Source: Larimichthys crocea (lineage: Eukaryota > Chordata > Actinopteri > Sciaenidae). Taken from it: a stretch of DNA of 64,000 nucleotides. The stretch lies in NCBI RefSeq assembly GCF_000972845.2, contig NC_040013.1, forward strand, positions 868,001 through 932,000. The letters are read 5' to 3'. Shown in pieces: positions 13,632 through 22,399 of the stretch (the first letter of the stretch is position 1; each line of letters opens with the position of its first letter). A program made the translations under genes and the position numbers. A model generated the notes under the pieces. The model did no database searches. It had not been told where the DNA came from and saw nothing but the letters and a program-made list of their open reading frames with translations.

Positions 13632-16600
13632 ATAGGAATTTTTATCACCGCGTTTTTACAAGGCCTCGTTTAATGTTGTTTTTCTGGCGTTTTGACAGCA
13701 GTGATAGCAGCGTACAGCGACAGGTAGGATGACAGAGGGATGACATAACGCACAGATATCCAGCTGGAACTGGAACCCATAAAAAAAAAAAGGTGTTTAT
13801 ACCTGTTGGATGCACAACAAGTCAGGAAAGGGTGGGGTAATAAAGAAGGACGAGATGTTAGGAGTCTAAAACTCTCGACAACCATCAGGTGAGAAAGTTA
13901 TGGAAACTTTTCAGGAGAGACGATTATCGTCTAAACTCGTGTTTCCACAGATTGTAACAAATTTTTACGTAATCCTGCAGAAGAAATTGCAACCGAATGC
14001 TTGTTTCCATCCCCCGTGGATTGTTTCATGAGATTAGCAGTAGGTGGTGCCAATTCTGTCTGCTGACAGTATAAAGAATGGACGGAGCCCAAGTGACACA
14101 ACCTGCAGTTCCTCTAACGTCCACCTGAGGCTGGCTCCAGAAGTGAGTCAGTCTCCATAAGTCCCCATGTCCAAATGTCCAACTTCACAGCAGAAATAAA
14201 CATGTTTACAGCCTGGTACAAAAAACAGTTTTGGTCTCTGTAGCTAATTTCCCCGTTCATGACAACTGTACTGAGGGTGAATTTATATACAACTCACCTG
14301 TTCACATTATATTAAGGCTTAAAGTTATGCAGGGTTAAGAGCGTGGACGCTTTGACTGACAGGTGGGCGTGGTTGCAGTCCATTCTTTATACAGTCGTGG
14401 TTTTTCTGACTGAGTCACTGAGCTGCTGGTCAACCGTCACCTTGATCAGAAGCAATGAACATTAGTCCAAATCAATGCGATTAAAGAAACGGTGTCGGTG
14501 GTGTCGTCACGTCTCTAAAGATGGATGTATCTCACATTGAACCTCTTAATTAGCCGGTTGTTCTATTTAATTAACCCTCAAGTCAACGCTGCACCCACAG
14601 TCTGATGTGGACTCGAGGTTTTGTTCATTGTTAGTCGAAGCTGGACTGTGAAGTGTGTTTGATGAACTCGAGTGTTTTCTCTGACGTCAGGAAAGGCTTC
14701 GCTGATGAACGACATCCTGCAGCGCCTCGAGCTCCATCATCGTCCTGATGATAGATTCACGATGACATCGAGTCACCGGTGAAGCTCGTTGGTGGTTTAA
14801 GAACCTGGACTGAGCACAGGCGGCTTTGCTGTTGTTTTTCTTATATAGGCCGAGGTTATGAGTTCATGTGCAGACTGTGAGCTCTGTGCTGCAGAGACAG
14901 TATGTCCTCTGTACCGGCCTCATTAAAAGAGACATGGTTCAGTAGACAGCAAACAGCCACCCGTCTGCCCGGCTTTGTCCCCGCTCTGGTCCTGTCTCCA
15001 TGAACTCATCCTCCACCTTTCATTATCGTCTTACTGTCGCACTCAGGATGCAGCTCTGTTATATATGGACCAACCAGCTGCTGTTTTATTGATTATAATG
15101 ACGTGTTACAGATCAGGTAGATCCACACGATCATTCACAAAACTCAACCAGGGTTCAGACATCAAGAGAAAGCTGCTCCAACTTCGTTGTTTTTGAACCG
15201 GCTCATCCTCCAAGTCCTTCTCCTCGGTTAGACCAGGTGTTAACCCACCGTGACGTTCACCTGTTGGTTTGTGGAGTTTTTGAACCTGGACTTTATTTTT
15301 CAAGTATTAGAGGTTTGAATTGTTGCAGGTCAAATTTGCAGGTTCATGTTTCCACTGCAACAAGTCTTTCTCCTTGAGCGAGACTTGATTAAACACTGTC
15401 TCTATGGACTGAGCTGCCGCCGCCCCCAAGTTGCCTCCTTTGAGCCAGCGACCAAATGGAGATGTTGGGGATTGATCCCAGGACCTTGTACATGCAAAGC
15501 AAAACTCCACCACTGAGCTGAATGAAACATCATTTACTAAACCAACATCACGCTGTGTGGAAGAAGACTGAGACCAAAAACTAATGTGGAAACTGTTTAG
15601 CCAGTCAATCACCTGAGGCTCGTTTCTCCATAAGACTCTACGATCAGACAGTGAAGCTCTGTCCGCTAACTGTTGTCAATGTGTGTCTTGATTTCAGGTG
15701 CAGCAGAAACAAAGTGAAGATGAGGCGAGAGAGACAGACAGTCAGTATGGGACGTGGGAGACAGGTCTGCGCACTGACGACAGGTAAACACACCTGCACC
15801 TTCCACACGAAGGGTGGAGGCGTCTCCGTGACGCCCTGACTGCAGAGTCCGGCTGTTCAGGCTGTCGCCGTCCTTTAAATCAAGTTGTGACTGAGAGATT
15901 CAAACAGTTTTTTAACAATTGTTTTCTTTCAGTCTCACTCCGGCCACTCCGAGCTCCGAGAGTAACCTCAGCCCGTCACCGAGGAAGCCCACCTCGCCTC
16001 ACACTCCAGGCGACCAGTTTGACTCCGACACTCTGGACGGCCTGCCGCCTTCGTCCTCATCCGAGAGCCAGACGCTGCCGTTCCCCGATGTACGTCTCGT
16101 GTTTTTTGATTGTGACGTTCGTTTACGTTCGATCACGACGTGTTTTCACCGCCGTCTTCCTCTTCCTCCAGGCGCCGGTCACTCTGTTGGACACCAGCGC
16201 TCTTCGCTCCAGAGCTCAGCTCGGGAAGAAACGAGCCCCACGGACTCGACCCTCCAGAGCCGCCCGACAGAACATGTCAGCGCCGGCTGACGGAGACGGA
16301 GGGACCAATGAGGACTGGCTTTACCGGGACTCCACAGGTGAGCACCTGAAGCCAAACAGAGTGACGCAGAGTGCAGCTGATCTCAGACCCGTTTTAACCG
16401 CCGTGATGTTTTTGTGTTCGACAGAGGCGAAGGTGCAGAGCAAAGACAACGACTCGGACTCTGAGGAGCCGACCAGAGGAGCCGACGCCGGCCCGGCTGT
16501 CGCCTCTCAGCCACAGAGAATCGCCCTGTTCCCCGGGATGGACCCTTCAGCTTTAAAGGTGATTATTACAGTCTTACCTGAGACACTGAAGTGTGAGTCA

Positions 16601-17036
16601 TGACCTGCCCTACTCTGCCTCTGATTGGCTAGGACTTGATGCACCTGTCAGATCTCTTTAATGAGCAGAGAAGAAGTCCGAGCTCTGTGTGTGTTTATTT
16701 TCATGTTTTCTTCTCTGTCGTCAGGCTCAGCTGAAGAAGAGGGGCGACTCTGACAATCAAACCGAAGGTCCGGCTCCGTCTCCTTCACAGCTGTCTCGCT
16801 CTCCCAAATCACCCTTCCTTCCCCGGGCGGCGCGAGTGCTGCCCCCTGCTGGAGGGAAAGAAAACGGGTACGCGGCACGAGCTACTAGAGAAACTATCAC
16901 CAGCATGTTTTTATCTGTGTATCGCGGCACTAACCTTTATCACGTCTGTCTCATTTGTAGCGAGGAAGACTCCCCGCAGTGGCTGAAAGAGCTGAAGTCC
17001 AAGAAGCGCTTGAGTCAGTATGAAAACGAGAGTTAA
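2..17036 (+). CDS. kiaa1671: KIAA1671-like protein, 5'-truncated by the window edge (10 exons visible)
   Basis: Exons read from the sequence, all with GT-AG borders and matching phase: 2-804 (open at the left edge), 917-995, 1849-4392, 4892-5017, 15698-15783, 15933-16089, 16172-16337, 16425-16558, 16725-16867, 16961-17036 (TAA). Together they give 1437 codons; human KIAA1671 has about 1800, so the N-terminus lies outside the window. The N-terminal visible part is low-complexity and Ser/Pro/Lys-rich. The middle is a long charged helix. The last ~250 residues resemble the C-terminal domain shared by KIAA1671 and TNKS1BP1: a DTSALRSRAQLGKKR segment, an EDWLYRDST segment and the ending PQWLKELKSKKRLSQYENES. 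Molecular function is poorly known; a cytoskeletal or tankyrase-linked scaffold role is inferred from the family. Being next to crybb3/crybb2 matches human 22q11 and supports the identification. Confidence 0.88.
1849..4392 (+). CDS. kiaa1671: Giant E/R/K-rich helical exon of the KIAA1671-like gene
   Basis: A single 2544-base, phase-0 exon, from the acceptor TTCTTAG|AGT to the donor CTCAG|GTGAGT. About 375 codons (roughly 2641-3770) consist almost only of Glu, Arg, Lys, Gln, Leu and Met with no helix breakers, so a long coiled coil or single alpha helix is expected. It contains an 18-base tandem repeat (about 3001-3172, hexapeptide LERLKE/LERLKD/MERLKE) and a 102-base-period duplication (3529-3609 and 3631-3711, LEKRRLREKMEREEAEKMRL). 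Proline-containing, less repetitive sequence follows, with repeated (V/I)LDLDS motifs (VLDLDSLL and ILDLDSF near 3790-3920). The open frame continues past 4392 to 4506, but that tail is a dispersed repeat in the intron, so the exon ends at the good donor. Confidence 0.85.
4417..4552 (+). repeat. Dispersed repeat, copy 1
   Basis: The segment beginning ATCACTGCCTAGTCCAGCAG and ending near CTTCTTGCTCGCTC recurs almost unchanged at 25112-25232 (same strand) and 18645-18778 (reverse complement). Part of the family also appears near 49013. The copy begins 24 bases after the splice donor at 4393. No terminal inverted repeat or coding capacity was seen; the class is unknown. Confidence 0.75.
5350..5399. 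repeat. (CA)n microsatellite
   Basis: About 24 CA units, interrupted once by CG. Confidence 0.95.
5943..7472. repeat. 24-bp minisatellite, about 63 copies
   Basis: The unit is GTTAATACAGGTGTGTAC followed by CTCCTC, with point variants (GTGAATAC, GGTGAGCACC, CGGGTG) and a few 21-bp units at the left end. Because the period is a multiple of three and the unit lacks stops in most frames, long open frames appear on both strands; these are artefacts. It lies in the intron. Confidence 0.97.
8188..9170 (+). repeat. Dispersed repeat split by an 11-bp tandem array
   Basis: The left part (8188-8290, starting TGTAACCACACCCACCTGTC) and right part (about 8972-9170, starting TCAGTACAGTTGTCATGAAC) are continuous in the copies at 23900-24190 and, as reverse complement, 14093-14395. 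Here they are separated by about 680 bases of degenerate TTGTTAGCTCG / TTGTTAGCTTG units (about 60 copies, 8300-8971). The array therefore sits inside the element. Open frames here are spurious. Confidence 0.85.
10214..10489 (+). CDS. Probable alternative first coding exon of the KIAA1671-like gene
   Basis: An ATG at 10214 opens 92 codons ending exactly at ACC GCC|GTAAGA. The peptide is basic and Ser/Arg-rich (motifs RTNSLRSLASRSRDSIRRF and RSQQRLSLRRR) and does not look like random sequence. It lies inside the 10.7-kb intron between exons 4892-5017 and 15698-15783. Its phase-0 donor matches the phase-0 acceptor at 15698, so it would make a short isoform of about 345 residues consisting of this peptide plus the tankyrase-binding-type C-terminus. 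The preceding ~500 bases (9640-10213) are GC/CT-rich, as expected for a promoter and 5' UTR. It could instead belong to an independent small gene. I do not recognise the peptide family with certainty. Confidence 0.6.
13593..13629. repeat. (CA)n microsatellite
   Basis: An uninterrupted AC/CA tract of about 18 units in the intron. Confidence 0.93.
14093..14395 (-). repeat. Dispersed repeat, antisense copy
   Basis: Reverse complement of the element at 23900-24190, including TAATTTCCCCGTTCATGACA and CAGGTGGGCGTGG. It is continuous, without the tandem array seen at 8300-8971. I see no coding capacity; a non-autonomous transposon is possible. Confidence 0.85.
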
Positions 17037-17067
17037 ATGAGGTGAGAACCGTCAGTAATTATTATTA

Positions 17068-17478
17068 TAGATGCACCGAATATTCGGCAACCGAAAGTAT
17101 TCGGCCGAATATTGCAAAAAATGCCACATTCGGCTTTCGGTGAAGTGGCCGAATAGTGGCGTGACGCTACTGATAAATGATGAACTAAATAGTATTTCTT
17201 TCAAGAACAAATTAACAGTGATTAAAACAACATGGGCTTTCTAACAGTATACATGAAATAACAATTATACTAACTGGAAATTCTACTGGAATATTTGAAG
17301 GATATTAAATAAACATTTACTTTCTTTGACGAAACATGTCTACAAATTTATTCTAGGCTATTTGTGCAGTAGTAAAAAAAAATAGTGAAAAATTTAACAA
17401 CCACATTTCATATTCGGTTTCATATTTGGCCAACCATTTAATTTTTATTCGGTTTTCGGCCGGAAATTTGCATCCCTA
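17068..17478. mobile_element. hAT-like MITE in the 3'-UTR intron
   Basis: The left end TAGATGCACCGAATATTCGG and right end GGCCGGAAATTTGCATCCCTA are imperfect inverted repeats of the GGGATGCACCGAATATTCGG type common in teleost hAT-derived MITEs. The interior is AT-rich with no coding sequence. I could not define a clean 8-bp target-site duplication. Confidence 0.65.
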
Positions 17479-17562
17479 ACAGTTATCTAGTGTTTCTGTA
17501 GTGTTGACAAATTTAAAAATAAACATATTAGCAGTTTGAATGAAACTAAACGTCAGCCAAAC

Positions 17563-17737
17563 ATGGAAATATTTAAAGGGAGTGTCGTTGTACTGAATAT
17601 CAGCACAGCTGTGATCATATGACAGACAGATAGTATAATGGCTTTAATGACCGTCGTTTAGTCAGTGCTGTTATACTGAATATCAGCACAGCTCTGCTGA
17701 TATTCAGTATAACGGCACTCCCTGTCAATATTTCCAT
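17563..17737. mobile_element. Short foldback MITE, about 175 bp
   Basis: About 45-50 bp at each end are inverted copies (left ATGGAAATATTTAAAGGGAG..., right ...CCCTGTCAATATTTCCAT). The right half also contains an internal 19-bp hairpin (GTTATACTGAATATCAGCA at 17670-17688, complement at 17695-17713). A truncated relative lies at 19591-19676. Confidence 0.7.
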
Positions 17738-19402
17738 CTATATCAGCTGTTCTCTCTTCTTTTCTCTTCAGGTTGCCTTAACAGATGAATCTTTACGAAA
17801 CAGAAGCCTTAACGTTCGACCCAGAGGAGGAGGAGAGGTGACTCGACAGCTGCTGATGTATTTTTTTCTATGCGTGTTTTTGTTTTCGTCCCGTCTGGGT
17901 TGATAAATGTGCATGGTGCCTTTTTTTTTTTTAATGGAGAGTCTTGATCTTTTGGGGATTTAAAAAAAAAAAAAACGAGGAGAAGGAGAAAAAAAAACAT
18001 CAGACTGCTCTGCTTTTTCATTTCACGCTTAAAACCTGACGAAGCTCCTCCGCCACCAGGAGGCGCGTCACACGAACACTTCTTCTTTAGGGACCAGGAG
18101 GAGGAGGAGGAGGAAAAGGGAGAATTATTTCCTGTTGGGCTACATTTCAGGAAATGGTTAACTTTTGTGGGACCACAGCCGATCCTCTACGAGATCTTTA
18201 GTTTCCTTTTACTCGACTAATCTGTACGAGTCGTTTATTGTGTTATCGGTCAGCGGGAGTCCCGAGCATCGCCATAGGGTAACATTTCTAATGGAACATA
18301 GAGAACAAATCATGTTAGTTACTGTAACCAGGAGATGTTATATTTGTATGATTGATTTAACAAAGACAGAGAGCTAGTTTTGAAAACTTTACGACACTAG
18401 ATACGTTTTTTTTCTTTGATACACTCCACAAACTGTAACAGTGTCACAGCTGCTGCATCTGTCTGTCTTTGTATCTTTGTGAGGGAGGGACAGGGGGACT
18501 CTGGGCCAAGTGACTTTGCATCTGTCAATCATGAACACTTCTTATCAGCACAAATATATAAAACACTATGAAACCAGTCCTTAAAGGAGCGCCGTGTAAC
18601 TTTAACTCCTGTTGATGCTACACTGTTAAGCGAGGGCATAGAAGAAGAGCGAGCAAGAAGCCGCCGGACAAGAGTAAATGTGGGACTGACTTTTAGTGGT
18701 TGGTGAGAGCTTGGTGAAATAAAAGGCTGAAAGACAGACGCCGAGCTGGGCTGACTGCTGCTGGACTAGGCAGTGATATCAGCTGCTGCTGGGGACCTGG
18801 ATGATGATTTCGATCAGAAATCAGAAGTCATGTAATCAGAACGAAGTCAATGTTGCTTTAACAGGTGGACTGGTCGCAGCTGTAAACATCCATTATAAGC
18901 CATACTGACGTCGTCTCACACACTCCTTCCAACGAATGTGCAATCTCCATTTTGTCTTCATGAACGTGCATGCACAATCTTTGCTGTCAGAGTGTTTCGC
19001 AGCTCCAGTGGACGGACGGTTCGATCACTACATCCCCCTTCTTGTATAAAACTCTAAAACATTTGCACCTGAACTGTAGATCCTCGTGTTTTCCATCCAC
19101 TCCGCTCACTCTGCGCTTCTCTAAAGCACTTTGTCACTTGATGCACTACAGCACTGACCTCTGCCCCCCTCTGGTCGGTCACGTCTCGTCTCCTGAACTT
19201 GTTGGACACAATGCGAGTGAATGTGTGGACCGAGTCTGCGGAGTGATTGTCCCGGGTTTCTGTGTACATGACATTTGGACTTTGTCATAAAGATTTGAGG
19301 GTTTATTTTTTATGTCTTTCTTTTGTCCTTTTTTTATTTGAAAGTAAAGATGTATATTGCACTGTGTTGTTCTGGCCAGTGTCCTAAAGTGAAAACATTC
19401 TT

Positions 19403-19408
19403 AATAAA
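19403..19408 (+). terminator. Polyadenylation signal AATAAA (KIAA1671-like)
   Basis: A canonical hexamer in TTCTTAATAAAATC, about 2.4 kb after the stop and followed by a TG/T-rich stretch (GTGTTTCTGTG). It is the best candidate 3' end for this gene. Confidence 0.6.
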
Positions 19409-19590
19409 ATCTACTTGACTTGAGCTGAAGCTGTCCGTGTTTCTGTGGGCAGTCACTGAACTCCTCCAAAAACTCTGTCAATTAAAATCACTTATTAGAG
19501 TTATTTGAGAACTCTGTGGAGGTTCTCAGGTCCTCTTTCTTCAGGTGGGTGGTGAGAACATGTGGAGAACCAAACTGAACTTTGTTGTTG

Positions 19591-19676
19591 TTTAGTCAGT
19601 GCTGTTATACTGAAAAATAGCACGGCTGGGATTCAGTATAACGGCACTCCCTATGAATATTTCCATATCTATCAGT
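19591..19676. mobile_element. Truncated copy of the short foldback MITE
   Basis: TTTAGTCAGTGCTGTTATAC, ATTCAGTATAACGGCACTCC and the ending AATATTTCCAT match the right half of the element at 17563-17737. The hairpin loop is altered. Confidence 0.65.
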
Positions 19677-19718
19677 TGTTCTCTCCATGGAAGATGCGGA
19701 GAACCAAACACCAGCTAC

Positions 19719-20390
19719 TGGTTCAGATATGTGGACAATTCGTGGGTCAAAACCAGGTCTCAGGAGATCAACTCCGTGGACAGGAACATCAAGTTCACGC
19801 CAGAGGATGCTACAAGCAAACAGCCTGCCTGATGCTGCTACTACCCACAAACAGACCAGTACCGACTGAACCCAAGCTAGGTGTTATCAGAACCAACACA
19901 GGTACACTGATAAAGCCCAAGCTAAAGAAAAAGAACGGCAAAGTTTGTGGATACTCCAACTGGACTTTTGGGAAAGGAAGTCCAGGAAGGACAAGACTGT
20001 TGGTGATGAAGAACGATAGATGGAACAACATTATCATCCATTATGTATCAGGAAAAACTCTTAACAAGCACGTCCGGTTCTTCAAACCCAGCAACACAAT
20101 CAAGACAGAACCTGGTACACCCTAAAGACCGTACACCTCACACCCAGAAAACCAATCCGGTGTATGCTGTCCAATGAAATCAGGTCAACCAAACAACCAC
20201 TCAACGCAGGAGGGACAACTCGTCAACAGTTTTCTTGCATCTTCGGGACAAGGTACGCTCATTTAGTGACAATGATGTTCACATTTTGGTGGTTTAAAGG
20301 AGGCAGAGGACTTAGACACACTTATCCCACCTACAGTTCTGTCCTTTCACCCCTTCACGGATCTACAACAACAAGTCGAGTTGCCCCAGA
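19719..20390 (+). mobile_element. Decayed Penelope-like retroelement fragment
   Basis: Conceptual translation shows blocks typical of fish Penelope-like elements: an RYVDNSWVKT block (the normal YVDD of the reverse transcriptase is altered to YVDN), INSVDRNIKFT, KLGVIRT, NNIIIHYVSGK and FFKPSNT. Pieces of the GIY-YIG-type C-terminal region follow (TKQPLN, GGRGLRHTYPTYSSVLSPL). The blocks fall in different frames with internal stops, so the copy is dead. The assignment comes from remembered motif order, not from a search. Confidence 0.7.
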
Positions 20391-20399
20391 TTCAACCTT

Positions 20400-21235
20400 C
20401 TTGAAGTTCTGGCTGGTGGGGAGATCGTTGACCAGCCGATTGTTCACGCCTGGTTCATTCGTGCTCGTTGTCTTTAAGGTCACCCGGTGTGAACGATGAT
20501 CTTTGGATGACCTTTTGGTGAAATCGACACAAACAGTCAAACTGAAGTCAAATAAACACTCGAGGAGACGTGTTAATCTCAAACGTCTGAATCAACCACG
20601 CCAAACGTCCTCACACCTTTCCTGTGGATCTGAGTCAGCATCAAGTACTTGAGACTGGGTGTAGCCTCGGTGTGTTTGTGCTGAGCGGGGCTGTTTGTTA
20701 AAACCCTCTTGGCTCTCTCTCTCCTCGTGCCCTCACATCACGGCGTTGGCTGGCAGCCGTGGCGTCCGTCCGGGCAGGGCGGTCTGTGCCAACACAGCTG
20801 CCTATTGAGAGGCAGCGTTACGGACACAATGTGAGCGACAGACTTGCTGTATCAACAGCTAACCCCCGTTTTTTTCTGCTGTTGTGGCCAGAAATAAACC
20901 ATAAATACCCCCCCGCCCCTGTCCCTGCCCTCTGATGGCTCAAACCCACTAAACAGCAAGTTGCACCGAAAAAGAGGGACGCTACAATCAATCCTAGCAG
21001 GCATACGCAGGTAAAAAAGCTCTCTGTGGACTCATAGACATCAAAAGCAATGGAGTTAGAGGGAGCTGCATCGCGTAAAGAACCAGGTTTGGAGGATTTT
21101 AATGAGTGCTGCTTTAGTCCACAATCTTCTTGTTCAAGGGTGAGTTAGAAACTTCAGGTTTCTGATGGCGGCTGCTGCTTTGCTTGTTTGTGTGTTTTGC
21201 TGCCCAAAGAGGTGGAGAAGCTGTGGATCGGGGTG
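20400..21235. other. Intergenic/upstream region of crybb3
   Basis: No coding sequence was recognised. A CT-rich and GC-rich stretch lies at about 20700-20870. The crybb3 promoter and any non-coding first exon should be in this interval, but I could not fix a TATA box or start site. Confidence 0.4.
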
Positions 21236-22308
21236 ATGTCGGAGCAGCAGAGTGTCCCGGAGCAGCTGGCTGCTGGGAAGAGCCAGGGAGGAGGAGCTGG
21301 AGCCACGTACAAGGTAACTGGAAGGACTGAGGTCGACAATCCAGCTTCAGTCTTGGTGCTGCTAAACCCTGAACCTCCACCTTTACCTTTGCAATCCAGG
21401 TGCTGCTGTTTGAGTTCGAGAACTTCCAGGGCTGCAAGACAGAGTTCTCTGCAGAGTGTAAAGATGTGATGGAGAAGGGTTTGGAGAAGGTCGGATCTGT
21501 GATCGTGGAGTCCGGACCGTGAGTGATTCGCTCTGCTCTGAGACTTTAAAGGAAAGAAAAAGGTTTGCAGGATTGTTTGACTGTCGTCTTGTTTCCTCTC
21601 AGCTGGGTGGGTTACGAGCGTCACGGCTTCACAGGCGAGCAGTTTGTTCTGGAGAAGGGCGAGTATCCACGCTGGGACACCTGGACCAACAGTCAGAACA
21701 GCTACTCCCTCTTGTCTCTAAGGCCTCTCAAAGTGGTGAGTGACTGGATCATTTGTCCTCATTCAGACTGTGTTTTGAAGGACTCAGGCGTCCATGTGTC
21801 TGTTTGTCCTCTGTAGGATGGCGCTGAACACAAGCTCCAGCTGTACGAGAGCCCTGCATTCGCTGGTAGAAAGATGGAGATCATCGACGATGACGTTCCC
21901 AGTTTGTGGGGTCACGGTTTTCAGGATCGTGTAGCCAGCGTCAGGGCTCTCAGTGGAACGTAAGGCCACCTTTCACCCTCTTTCTTTTGATGTTTTCCCG
22001 TCTGTCTGCCTGTTTTTCTGAAGTTGTTGTGTTGCCTCCTCTCCAGATGGGTCGGCTACATGTACCCGGGCTACAGAGGGCGCCAGTTCATCTTTGAACG
22101 AGGAGATTTCAAGCACTGGAACGACTGGGAGGCCCCGGCGCCTCAGATCCAGTCTGTCCGACGTGTGCGGGACATGCAGTGGCACAAGAAGGGCTGTTTC
22201 ATCGTTATCGACCCGGATACGGCTCCGGCTCCGGCTCCAGCTCCAGCTCCGGCACCCCAACCTGACCCGGCACCTCAAGCCCCGCCTGCCACAGCTGGAG
22301 CCAGCTGA
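21236..22308 (+). CDS. crybb3: Beta-crystallin B3
   Basis: Coding exons 21236-21313, 21400-21518, 21603-21735, 21817-21959, 22047-22308 (TGA) have the standard beta-crystallin phases and total 244 residues. The N-terminus [19 protein letters not shown] resembles mammalian CRYBB3 rather than CRYBB1 or CRYBB2. Four Greek-key motifs follow, one per exon: [69 protein letters not shown]. The protein is a structural lens beta-gamma crystallin with two domains joined by the exon-3/4 linker. It is unusual in that ~30 extra residues rich in Pro-Ala dipeptides follow the fourth motif, where human CRYBB3 ends. Its neighbour crybb2 is about 2.5 kb downstream on the same strand, as expected for a conserved crystallin pair. 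Confidence 0.95.
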
Positions 22309-22393
22309 GCAGGATCCTCACACGCCGCCGCCCCCTCTGCCTCAACCTCACCTCGCTTGTTTCAGTGAGGATGACATGTTTGTTTCAGTGGCG

Positions 22394-22399
22394 AATAAA
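22394..22399 (+). terminator. Polyadenylation signal AATAAA (crybb3)
   Basis: A canonical hexamer 86 bases after the stop codon, followed by GT-rich sequence (GTTGTTTG, GTCTGTTGGTG). Confidence 0.8.

Larger units (their letters stand above)
5018..15697 (+). other. 10.7-kb repeat-rich intron of the KIAA1671-like gene
   Basis: Apart from the alternative exon at 10214-10489, no coding sequence was found. The intron holds a (CA)n tract, a 24-bp minisatellite, an 11-bp array inside a dispersed repeat, a diffuse GCTAAC/GCTAGC-rich stretch (about 11040-11440), and three diverged copies of a segment with GGAAACTGAAGC(C/G)TTG near 12240, 12709 and 12842. An antisense dispersed repeat lies at about 14093-14395. 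Confidence 0.7.
17037..19425 (+). other. kiaa1671: 3' UTR of the KIAA1671-like gene, with a 3'-UTR intron
   Basis: Five bases after the TAA stop there is a strong donor (GAG|GTGAGA, intron from 17042). A matching acceptor, TCTCTTCAG|G, ends at 17771. The stop-to-junction distance is far below ~50 nt, so nonsense-mediated decay would not be expected. The intron holds two MITE-like elements. The final UTR exon runs from 17772 to just past AATAAA at 19403. It includes an antisense copy (about 18645-18778) of a dispersed repeat also present at 4417-4552 and 25112-25232. No other coding sequence was seen. Confidence 0.65.
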
